A DNA stretch of 10,345 nt from JBBQRS01 sp038214535 (GTDB lineage: Bacteria > Chloroflexota > Anaerolineae > CG2-30-64-16): assembly GCA_038214535.1 (NCBI GenBank), contig JBBQRS010000143.1, positions 1 to 10,345 of the forward strand, in the 5' to 3' direction. Position 1 is the first letter of the stretch. The number at the start of each line of letters is the position of its first letter. The notes beneath the pieces were generated by a model. It had not been told where the DNA came from and ran no database searches. It was given only the letters and a program-made list of their open reading frames with translations. The position numbers and the translations under genes were made by a program. Below, piece after piece: positions 1-5,177 of the stretch.

Positions 1-198
1 CCCTTCGCGGCGTGTATGAATCAAAACCGCTACACGGACCAGATCGTCGCGCAAGACCAGGCGCGCCGCGCCGAAGGCATCCGGCAGCGCCCCAGCTTCA
101 AGATCAGCGGCCCCGCTCAGCCGGAACCGCGCCTGATTGCAGGCGCACAACCGTTCAGTAACTTCCAGAAGTTGATCGCGGAGGCAGCCGGACAATAA
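1..198 (+). CDS. DsbA-family thioredoxin-fold protein, C-terminal fragment (5' end outside window)
   Basis: The frame is open from base 1 to the TAA at 196-198, so this is the last 65 residues of a longer gene; the ATG at 16 is internal, not a start. The residues show the C-terminal pattern of DsbA-like proteins of the Thioredoxin_4 type: a helix with a cysteine followed by RYTDQIVAQDQARRAEGI, then the loop QRPSF, where the Pro corresponds to the family's cis-proline facing the active site. A short strand, GAQPF and a final amphipathic helix (FQKLIAEAAG) follow. Family members are usually exported thiol-disulfide oxidoreductases, often with an N-terminal anchor. The CxxC motif and any signal would lie upstream and cannot be seen. 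The usual loop is GTPTF, and QRPSF is a variant. Identity as a thioredoxin-fold tail is fairly good; the exact role is unknown. Confidence 0.68.
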   Translation, partial: PFAACMNQNRYTDQIVAQDQARRAEGIRQRPSFKISGPAQPEPRLIAGAQPFSNFQKLIAEAAGQ

Positions 199-284
199 GA
201 ACCCATCCGGAGTTGCGCAGTTTAGCGCCTCGTGGGCGTCGGAACCCATCCGGAGTTGCGTAGTTTAGCCCCTCGTGGGCGTCG
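199..284. repeat. 43-bp tandem duplication (two copies)
   Basis: Copy 1 is 199-241 and copy 2 is 242-284. They differ at two positions (gcgcag/gcgtag and agcgcc/agcccc). The pair fills the whole gap between the DsbA-like stop codon and the aminotransferase ribosome binding site, which begins at the last base of copy 2. The repeat makes an in-frame GTG at 232 available upstream of the true aminotransferase start. Confidence 0.85.
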
Positions 285-287
285 GAG
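284..287 (+). promoter_or_regulatory. Ribosome binding site fixing the aminotransferase start
   Basis: GGAG at 284-287 lies 7 nt before ATG 295. The in-frame GTG at 232 falls inside the tandem repeat and has no comparable site, so 295 is preferred. Confidence 0.65.
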
Positions 288-294
288 TGCCGTC

Positions 295-1458
295 ATGCAA
301 ATTCAGCCGTTTGAATTGGAGCGATACTTCGCAGAGTACGAGTTCAACGTCGAACACCTGTTGAGCGCGTCCGACTGCGAATCGCTGGCGTTGCCCGAAC
401 TGCTGGCGCTGGCAGATGAAGAGACGCGCCGGATGTGGGAGACGTTGAGTCTCGGCTACACCGAGTCGCAGGGGGACGCGACGCTGCGGACGGAGATCGC
501 AAGTCTGTATGAAACGGTGCAGGCCGGGGATGTGCTGGTCGCCGCGCCGGAAGAGGCGATCTTCATCGCCATGAACGCCCTGCTGCGCGCGGGCGATCAC
601 GTGATCGTCGCCTACCCCGCGTACCAGTCGCTCTACGCCATTGCCGAAGGGCTGGGCTGCCGGGTCACGCGCTGGCCGCTGGAGCAACGAGGCGACGGCT
701 GGTTCCTCGACCCAGCCTTCCTCGACGCCCACCTGACGCCCGACACGAAACTCATCGTGATTAACTTCCCCCACAACCCAACCGGGCATCTCATCCCGCA
801 CGCGGATCTCACCCACATCGTCGCGAAAGCGCGGGAATGCGGCGCGTACATCTTCTCGGATGAGATGTACCGGATGCTCGAGCTGGAACCGGCGCGGCGG
901 CTGCCCTCGATCTGCGACCTTTACGAGCGGGGCGTCACCCTCTCCGGCATGTCCAAAGCCTACGGCCTCCCCGGCTTGCGCATCGGTTGGCTGGCGACGC
1001 ACGATAAGGCGTTGATGGCGCAATTCGCCGGCTGGCATGATTACACCACTATCTGCAACAGCGCGCCTTCGGAGGTCCTGGCGATCATCGCCCTGCGCGC
1101 CCGCGCGACGATCATCCAACAAAGCATGGAGCTGGTACGGGATAATCTGCGCGTGGCGACCGCGTATTTCGCCCAACGGCGGACGTTCTTCGAGTGGCTG
1201 CCCCCGTTGGCCGGATCGGTCGCGTTCCCGAAGTGGGTGTATCCGGAAATGGACGTGGAAGAGTTCTGCCGGGGAGCGCTGCGCGATGCGAGCCTGATGA
1301 TCGTGCCGGCGCAAGCCTTCGCTTATCCCGGCCCGCATTTCCGCGTGGGGCTGGGCCGCGCCGGTTTTGCGGCGGCGCTGGGCCGGCTGGAAGCCTACCT
1401 CGCGGAGTTTGCCTCCGCCTCGCACGCCGGGCAGCGCAGCGGGTCGGTCAACTCCTGA
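295..1458 (+). CDS. PLP-dependent aminotransferase, class I/II (fold type I)
   Basis: This 387-residue protein has the full set of fold-type-I aminotransferase landmarks. NFPHNPTG at 157-164 is the usual N-x-P-x-N-P-T-G cofactor/substrate loop. D189 and Y192 (DEMYR) match the Asp that contacts the pyridine nitrogen and the Tyr that contacts the cofactor oxygen. K221 in SGMSKAYGLPGLRIGW is the Schiff-base lysine, and R350 (HFRVGLGR) is placed like the Arg that binds the substrate carboxylate. It therefore should be an active cytoplasmic transaminase or a related PLP enzyme; the amino-acid substrate cannot be told from sequence alone. Length is typical. The preceding gene is co-directional but separated by a repeat, so co-transcription is uncertain. 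Its last 64 bp overlap the antisense cysteine-rich gene, and no terminator is seen after its stop. Confidence 0.93.
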   Translation: MQIQPFELERYFAEYEFNVEHLLSASDCESLALPELLALADEETRRMWETLSLGYTESQGDATLRTEIASLYETVQAGDVLVAAPEEAIFIAMNALLRAGDHVIVAYPAYQSLYAIAEGLGCRVTRWPLEQRGDGWFLDPAFLDAHLTPDTKLIVINFPHNPTGHLIPHADLTHIVAKARECGAYIFSDEMYRMLELEPARRLPSICDLYERGVTLSGMSKAYGLPGLRIGWLATHDKALMAQFAGWHDYTTICNSAPSEVLAIIALRARATIIQQSMELVRDNLRVATAYFAQRRTFFEWLPPLAGSVAFPKWVYPEMDVEEFCRGALRDASLMIVPAQAFAYPGPHFRVGLGRAGFAAALGRLEAYLAEFASASHAGQRSGSVNS

Positions 1459-1709
1459 ACGTGCTCGGTGCAGATCGCATAAACCTGCACCCGATCCAGT
1501 AGCCCAAATTTGCGCTCGACCGAAGCCTCCAGCGCCAGGTGGCGGCACGTCGAGCGCCGCAGGATGCCGGGGACGCGACACGTATTGCACAGGGCGCGTT
1601 TCCAGGGCCGCCGGTTCTCCCGGTTACGCTCCAGTAGCCGGCATTTCTCGGTTTCACGCCCCCGATAGTAATCAGAGAAATAATAAGGACAATCTACAGG
1701 CTTTGCCAT
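1395..1709 (-). CDS. Small cysteine-rich conserved-looking protein, function unknown
   Basis: The 104-residue product has eight cysteines: C7, C23, the pair C41/C44, C55, C80, and the pair C93/C96, with H57 and H83 next to cysteines (CRH, CTEH). This arrangement suggests metal (zinc or Fe-S) binding or disulfides. No signal peptide or membrane segment is visible. The N-terminus MAKPVDCPYYFSDYY is aromatic and not what a random shadow frame would look like. The ATG starts 11 nt after the stop of the EamA gene, so the two are very probably co-transcribed; the ribosome binding site is weak (GAAGTGAG over the upstream stop). Its final 64 bp, including the C93/C96 pair, overlap the aminotransferase gene on the opposite strand. 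I have the impression of similar proteins in Chloroflexota but cannot name a family. A metal-binding role is inference. Confidence 0.72.
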   Translation of the reverse strand: MAKPVDCPYYFSDYYRGRETEKCRLLERNRENRRPWKRALCNTCRVPGILRRSTCRHLALEASVERKFGLLDRVQVYAICTEHVQELTDPLRCPACEAEANSAR

Positions 1710-1720
1710 CCATACTCACT

Positions 1721-2611
1721 TCACCGCAAGACGATCACAATCCCGATCAGCGCCACCGCAATGCCGACGATCTCGTTGGGTTGCGGCGCTTGACTCAATA
1801 ACAGCCACCCCAGTAGCACCCCACCCGTCACCTCTTGCGTTGCAATCAGGTTCACGGTGGTCGCATGGGTGCGCCGCAGCGCCGCGTTGTACAGTGTGTG
1901 CCCTATCGCCATAGGCAACAGACCCGACGCCACAACGGCCGCCACGGAACGCGCCGTATAGCCCGACGGTGTGAAGCGCAACAGCGCGGCCGGCATGACC
2001 CATAGCGCCGCCAACGCATACACCGTCCCCGCATACGTGAACAGCCCATAGCGCTCTCGCTGCGACCTGCCCGCCACCGAATAGAGCCCGAACGTGATCG
2101 CCGAGACCAGGGCCAGGGCATCACCGAACAACATTCTGTCGGTCAACTGCGTTTCAAGCCCCACCATCACGGCGATCCCAATCACCGTAATGATCGCGCC
2201 GAACCATTTGCGCGGGGCAATCGGTTCTTGCAGGAAGAGAGCCGAGAAGATCGTGACGAAGATCGGGGCCGTGTAGACCAGCGCCAGCGACTGCGCGATG
2301 GTCGTGAAATTGAGCGACGCAATATAACCCAGAAAGTGCAGGGCGGCCGCCAGGCCAAACCCGGCAAAGCGCAGCCCGTCCGCGCGCCGGGGCAACAGCG
2401 GTTGACCGGCGACCCGCGCCATGCCCCACACGGCCAGCGCGCCCACGGTCAGCCGCCCGGCGGTCATCTCGAACGCATTGAGCGGCGCGCCCCAGGCCAC
2501 CAGCACCGGGCTGGTCGAGAAGAGACAGACGGCCAACGTCGCGAGAAGGACGCCTGACGGCTGTCGGGCAGCCGTCTCCTTCCCTGCGAGCGGCGCATCG
2601 GCCTCGCTCAC
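1721..2611 (-). CDS. EamA/DMT-superfamily transporter (RhaT/YdcZ-like permease)
   Basis: The 296-residue membrane protein is a typical drug/metabolite transporter: two repeated EamA halves (about residues 20-151 and 163-296), each with about five hydrophobic helices, ten in total. The end of the first half, LQEPIAPRKWFGAIITVIGI, is the classic EamA signature, and the second half ends with the matching QPNEIVGIAVALIGIVIVL. Family members mostly export amino acids, nucleosides or other metabolites across the inner membrane; the substrate here is not predictable. The start is GTG at 2611, 7 nt after the stop of the 38-aa membrane protein gene. There is no clear ribosome binding site and no in-frame alternative before the first helix, so translational coupling to the upstream gene is likely. 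The cysteine-rich gene follows after 11 nt. Confidence 0.92.
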   Translation of the reverse strand: MSEADAPLAGKETAARQPSGVLLATLAVCLFSTSPVLVAWGAPLNAFEMTAGRLTVGALAVWGMARVAGQPLLPRRADGLRFAGFGLAAALHFLGYIASLNFTTIAQSLALVYTAPIFVTIFSALFLQEPIAPRKWFGAIITVIGIAVMVGLETQLTDRMLFGDALALVSAITFGLYSVAGRSQRERYGLFTYAGTVYALAALWVMPAALLRFTPSGYTARSVAAVVASGLLPMAIGHTLYNAALRRTHATTVNLIATQEVTGGVLLGWLLLSQAPQPNEIVGIAVALIGIVIVLR

Positions 2612-2618
2612 GCGCGGC

Positions 2619-2735
2619 TCAGAAGTTGAGCGCCGGGATGATGAACGCCAGCACCATGCTCAGCACCAGCAAGATAGACAATCCGACGAAAATCGTCATG
2701 CGCCAGTCACGGCGCTGTGTTTTCTTTTTTGCCAC
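2619..2735 (-). CDS. 38-aa single-pass membrane protein, function unknown
   Basis: GTG at 2735 opens a 38-codon frame ending in TGA at 2619-2621. The product begins with a strongly basic segment (AKKKTQRRDWR), then one hydrophobic helix at about residues 14-34 (TIFVGLSILLVLSMVLAF), and ends IIPALNF. By the positive-inside rule the N-terminus should be cytoplasmic. A good purine-rich ribosome binding site (GAGAGAGGG) sits just upstream, 4 nt from the GTG. The gene lies 7 nt ahead of the EamA transporter gene, so the two form an operon. It may be an accessory subunit or regulator of the transporter, but that is inference from position only. It could also act mainly as a translated leader. The composition (basic head, clean helix, near-perfect RBS) argues against chance. 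Confidence 0.72.
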   Translation of the reverse strand: MAKKKTQRRDWRMTIFVGLSILLVLSMVLAFIIPALNF

Positions 2736-2773
2736 AAATCCCTCTCTCAAACGACAATTACTGCTACAATTTA

Positions 2774-2918
2774 GTGTCTATCCGAAGACTGCGCGCCGCC
2801 CCTTCGTAGTGACGGCTTTAGCCGTTGTCGTGCTCCCCAACGGCTAAAGCCGTCACTACAAAGGGACCGGTCAGGCTACGAAGAGAAAGACACGATGATT
2901 TGGGAGTATTCGGATAGA
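2774..2918. repeat. Dispersed palindromic element, copy A, with terminal inverted repeats (MITE-like)
   Basis: The 10-mer tctatccgaa (2777-2786) is repeated in inverse at 2909-2918, giving ends of an element of about 145 bp. Inside is a 21-bp perfect stem, 2806-2826 with 2839-2859, and a 12-nt loop; it extends by four more pairs past one mismatch. Copies B and C share the left 10-mer, the tgcgcg segment after it and the stem sequence (cgtagtgacggcttta). It contains no protein-coding gene. It sits between the 38-aa membrane protein gene and moaD-like stop codon, only 3 nt from the latter, and its hairpin could end moaD-like transcription. Confidence 0.75.
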
Positions 2919-2921
2919 TTT

Positions 2922-3206
2922 TCATTCTGATGCGCCACCAGCGACCGGCGGAAAAAGACTGATCTTGTCGGAGTCGGCGACCGGCGTATCGAGCCCATCG
3001 AGATATTGCACCGCCCGGCCATTGACGAACACCTGCACGTAACCCGTGAGCTTACCGGTATCGTCCCACAGCTTCCGGCCAAACTCGGGGCAATCGGCGG
3101 CCAGCCAGGCCAGCACATCCCTGACCGTCGCCCCGGCGGGGGGCGTCCAGTCAAAACGACTTTTGCCCAACAAGTCGCGCAGCGTCACATAGGCCCGTAC
3201 CTGCAT
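2922..3206 (-). CDS. MoaD/ThiS-family ubiquitin-like sulfur carrier protein
   Basis: This 94-residue protein matches the beta-grasp sulfur carriers: an N-terminal strand (MQVRAYVTLRDLLG), the helix ATVRDVLAWLAADCPEF, the strand YVQVFVNGRAV and the C-terminal signature DKISLFPPVAGG. In this family the terminal Gly-Gly is adenylated and made into a thiocarboxylate for molybdopterin, thiamine or other sulfur transfer. Here Gly90-Gly91 is followed by Ala-Ser-Glu, so the diglycine is not terminal; trimming would be needed, or the role differs. The start ATG 3206 has a strong ribosome binding site (GGAGGG, 7 nt spacing). An upstream ATG at 3332 in the same frame lies inside repeat copy B and is not used. 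No moaE, moeB or other cofactor gene is adjacent, so the pathway is not identified. Confidence 0.85.
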   Translation of the reverse strand: MQVRAYVTLRDLLGKSRFDWTPPAGATVRDVLAWLAADCPEFGRKLWDDTGKLTGYVQVFVNGRAVQYLDGLDTPVADSDKISLFPPVAGGASE

Positions 3207-3241
3207 ATCCGCACCCTCCAGGATCAACCCGCATCCGCCCA

Positions 3242-3250
3242 AGTATACCA
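3242..3250 (-). promoter_or_regulatory. Extended -10 promoter for the MoaD-like gene
   Basis: Read on the minus strand, TGG-TATACT gives an extended -10 (TGn) with a 5/6 match to TATAAT. It would start transcription near 3236, about 30 nt before ATG 3206. No good -35 box is seen at 16-18 bp, which is acceptable for an extended -10 promoter. Repeat copy B begins 32 bp upstream. Confidence 0.5.
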
Positions 3251-3281
3251 GATCATGCAGATAGACGGATATCGCCAGGTA

Positions 3282-3395
3282 TCTATCCGAAAATTGCGCG
3301 TCGCACGCCTTCGTAGTGACGGCTTCAGCCATTGTACTGCTCCCCCAACGGCTGAAGCCGTCACTACGAAGTGGCCGATCTGGCTACGAAGGGAA
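3282..3395. repeat. Dispersed palindromic element, copy B
   Basis: It begins with the same 10-mer as copies A and C (3282-3291), then tgcgcgtcgc, then a perfect 22-bp stem: 3309-3330 paired with 3350-3371 around a 19-nt loop. The part after the stem (ggctacgaagggaaa) also matches copy A (ggctacgaagagaaa). The right-hand inverted 10-mer found in copy A is missing, so the right end at 3395 is approximate and this copy looks truncated. Confidence 0.72.
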
Positions 3396-3401
3396 ACCAA
3401 A

Positions 3402-3436
3402 CCGGCATGTCCATGATCGTGCATCGGACATGCCGG
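3402..3436. terminator. 11-bp hairpin downstream of the SIMPL gene, possible terminator
   Basis: ccggcatgtcc (3402-3412) pairs perfectly with ggacatgccgg (3426-3436) around a 13-nt loop. It lies 63 bp beyond the stop codon of the minus-strand SIMPL gene. The following minus-strand bases are only modestly T-rich (GGTTTGGTTT), so it is a weak or factor-dependent terminator at best. It could also be part of the repeat cluster. Confidence 0.4.
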
Positions 3437-3446
3437 CTCAGCGACT

Positions 3447-3496
3447 CACGGAAGACACGGTATCTTTCCGTGCCTTCCGCGTATTCCGTGGTAGGT
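3447..3496. repeat. Short 'ccgtg/cacgg' intergenic repeat tract
   Basis: Iterations of cacgga / ttccgtg / ttccgcg / ttccgtgg fill this stretch, with a 7-bp inverted pair (cacggaa 3447-3453, ttccgtg 3466-3472). On the minus strand it reads as ACCACGGAATACGCGGAAGG and so on, a pattern I recognise from intergenic repeats in many environmental bacterial genomes that give spurious 'TTEYTE'-like translations. It ends against the SIMPL stop codon. Confidence 0.5.
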
Positions 3497-3499
3497 TTT

Positions 3500-4264
3500 T
3501 TACTGAATGCCGTACACGATCTGAAGTTGCGTTGAGAAGGAGACTTCGCCCGGCTCCACCGAGACGCCGCCGCCGCCCATCGCACGGGCTGCCTCGTCGA
3601 ACATCGGCGCCGGTGACGCGCCGATCACCTCGCTGATCGCAATGACCTCACCAACTTTCACGCCGTTCAACTCGGCCAGGCTCTCGGCCCGGGCGCGGGC
3701 ATTGGTCACGGCGGCTTCACGCGCCTGAGCCTCCAACTTGTCGGTGTTTTCCAGTTCGAATGAGACGCCCCAGACGTTGTTCGCGCCCGACTTGGCGGCA
3801 GCGTCAATTACGTCGCCGACCGCGGTCATGTCGCGCAGCGTCACCTGCACCATGTTATTCACCCGGTACACACCTTCGACGGTATTTGTAACCCCAGGCG
3901 CGCTCTCAACGCGCGGCTCGGGGTTTTGCCGTTCGAAGTTGATCGAGAAGTTGCTGGTCTGGATATCTTTGGCGGCAATACCGGCGGCTTTGAGGGCGGC
4001 CAGCACGTCCTTCATACGCTGCTCGCCATCATCCATCGCGGCCGTTACGGTGGGGGCGGTCACTTCGACACCCAGGTTGACCCGTGCGATATCCGGCGCA
4101 GCTTTCACCTCTCCCCGCCCGACCACAGTGATCGTGCGGTTGGTGGCCGCGGCCGGAGCCTCCTGCGCGGCAACCACACCGGGCGCGCGCCCCATCGAGG
4201 CAACGCCGGCCAGCAGCGCGACTGCGATCACTACAGCAACCATACGAACATTACGGCTAAACAT
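3500..4264 (-). CDS. Secreted SIMPL-domain (DUF541) protein
   Basis: The 254-residue product starts with a signal peptide (basic MFSRNVR, hydrophobic core to about residue 25, likely cleavage near VVAAQ at 30-34). The rest is a SIMPL/DUF541 domain: ITVVGRGEVKAAPDIA (45-60) is the family's opening strand, IQTSNFSI (101-108) and YRVNNMVQVTLRD (133-145) follow, and the late ARARAESLAELNGVKVGEV segment is typical. The family includes Brucella BP26/OMP28 and E. coli YggE. These are periplasmic or outer-envelope proteins that form ring-like oligomers, with reported links to oxidative stress and no known enzyme activity. ATG 4264 has an AAGGAG about 11 nt upstream. The gene appears to stand alone: 293 bp separates it from the MoaD-like gene downstream and 339 bp from the phosphoribosyltransferase gene upstream. 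Confidence 0.9.
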   Translation of the reverse strand: MFSRNVRMVAVVIAVALLAGVASMGRAPGVVAAQEAPAAATNRTITVVGRGEVKAAPDIARVNLGVEVTAPTVTAAMDDGEQRMKDVLAALKAAGIAAKDIQTSNFSINFERQNPEPRVESAPGVTNTVEGVYRVNNMVQVTLRDMTAVGDVIDAAAKSGANNVWGVSFELENTDKLEAQAREAAVTNARARAESLAELNGVKVGEVIAISEVIGASPAPMFDEAARAMGGGGVSVEPGEVSFSTQLQIVYGIQ

Positions 4265-4469
4265 CGTTTATTCTTCTCCTTACTCGGAACTTACTTACCT
4301 GGCTGGCATCCCGAACACTCTCACATCGTGAACAAGCTGAACGAATAACCCTGAGCAGGCCCGTTTCATAGCCTATCCAATTTTTGCTGCGAGTACATGC
4401 CGGGCCGTGTTGGCTAAAGTGAGGAAAAAGTTGGAACCCGAAGTTGGAGAGGAGTCGCTTTTGCTTATC
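4265..4469. other. Upstream region of the SIMPL gene, no gene seen
   Basis: No open frame with a ribosome binding site or coding character was found here. It should hold the SIMPL promoter, but I could not pick out a convincing -35/-10 pair on the minus strand. A short direct repeat, aagttgga, occurs at about 4429 and 4441. The right end adjoins the structured block. Confidence 0.5.
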
Positions 4470-4593
4470 GCCCTCTTCGACTTACCAGATTTGTTCCTGT
4501 CACGGCGCAGCATCGTTCTGCTGGGAGACGCCTGGGGGGCGCGTTCTGTTCCAGTGGGGAACAGCCCGTGATGGTCAGTAAGTCGAAGAGGGC
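4470..4593. repeat. 124-bp multibranched inverted-repeat block (structured RNA or small mobile element)
   Basis: gccctcttcgacttac (4470-4485) pairs perfectly with 4578-4593 (16 bp). Nested inside are tcacgg 4500-4505 with ccgtga 4566-4571, and three hairpins within that: cagca/tgctg (4508-4512, 4519-4523), cgcc/ggcg (4529-4532, 4538-4541) and ctgttcc/ggaacag (4546-4552, 4558-4564). The block begins 10 bp after the stop of the minus-strand phosphoribosyltransferase gene, so it could serve as its 3' end structure. It contains no ORF of note, and no target-site duplication was seen. Confidence 0.6.
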
Positions 4594-4603
4594 ACTTTCT
4601 GAA

Positions 4604-5122
4604 CTAATTCGGCTGCAAGTCGCGTTCCGGAAAGCTATCCGGCCCGCGTTGCACTTCCCACGGGTAGACGACGAACCGGTCGGTGATCGCCGCGTAGTAA
4701 TTCGGGCCGGCCTCGCGGAAGAGGCTGCTGCCCGGCTTGTAATGCAGCACGGCCGCTTCCGGCGCGCCGCCCGCGCCCAGCACCCGGCTCTTGACCGTCG
4801 TCACCGTGCGCCCATGCGCCCAGATGTCATCCACGATGAGGACGCGTTTGCCGCGCAGCAGGTTCTCTTCGGGAAATTGGAGGAACGCCGGCCACGCCAG
4901 ACGCCCCTGACCAATCGAAGGAAACTCGATTGCTGCGGTGAGGATATAACGGATATTGAGCGCTTCCGCGATCAGCCCGCCGGGCACGATGCCCCCGCGT
5001 GTGATCATCAACAGCGCATCGTAAGACCCGATGAGTTGGGGCAGCAGGTAGTCAATCAACTGATCCACGTCCTTCCAGGTCAAAAACTCGGAGGACTGGG
5101 GCATTGCAGGGGGTAAGGTCAT
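4604..5122 (-). CDS. Type I phosphoribosyltransferase (xanthine/guanine-type)
   Basis: The 172-residue cytoplasmic enzyme carries the PRPP-binding signature VLIVDDIWAHGRT (94-106), whose D98-D99 pair contacts the ribose hydroxyls. It also has the RGG loop (42-44) for pyrophosphate and the C-terminal YAAITDRFVVYPWE segment, which resembles the W-x-x-(Y/F)-PWE base-binding hood of Gpt-type xanthine-guanine phosphoribosyltransferases. It probably salvages a purine base with PRPP to give a nucleotide; the exact base is not certain, and the protein also fits the broader COG2236 group. ATG 5122 has a strong GAGGAG 6 nt upstream; M7 is a weaker alternative. It is the last gene of the likely minus-strand operon, 55 nt after the aldolase gene. 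Confidence 0.87.
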   Translation of the reverse strand: MTLPPAMPQSSEFLTWKDVDQLIDYLLPQLIGSYDALLMITRGGIVPGGLIAEALNIRYILTAAIEFPSIGQGRLAWPAFLQFPEENLLRGKRVLIVDDIWAHGRTVTTVKSRVLGAGGAPEAAVLHYKPGSSLFREAGPNYYAAITDRFVVYPWEVQRGPDSFPERDLQPN

Positions 5123-5177
5123 GATGGCTCCTCACACATAGGATGGCGTAGCGCAAACGGACAATCGGCGCAAAACA

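Noticed and set aside
232..294. Upstream GTG start extending the aminotransferase by 21 residues
   Set aside because: The extension is encoded by the 43-bp tandem repeat, while ATG 295 has GGAG at 7 nt.
265..1590. 441-aa open frame on minus across the aminotransferase gene
   Set aside because: It is antisense to a gene with complete PLP-enzyme motifs, is Arg/Gly/Pro-rich without domain features and has no ribosome binding site; high GC makes such shadows common.
3207..3332. 42-residue N-terminal extension of the MoaD-like protein
   Set aside because: It runs through the extended -10 promoter and into repeat copy B; ATG 3206 has a strong ribosome binding site and matches the family N-terminus.
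2774..3496. The clustered palindromic repeats as a CRISPR array
   Set aside because: Repeats are long self-palindromes without regular spacing or uniform spacers, and no cas gene is present.
3738..4331. 197-aa open frame on plus opposite the SIMPL gene
   Set aside because: Low-complexity Ala/Thr/Ser-rich shadow of a gene with a clear signal peptide and SIMPL domain.
4568..5116. 182-aa open frame on plus opposite the phosphoribosyltransferase gene
   Set aside because: Antisense to a gene with a perfect PRPP motif; no recognisable domain or ribosome site, and it begins inside the structured block.
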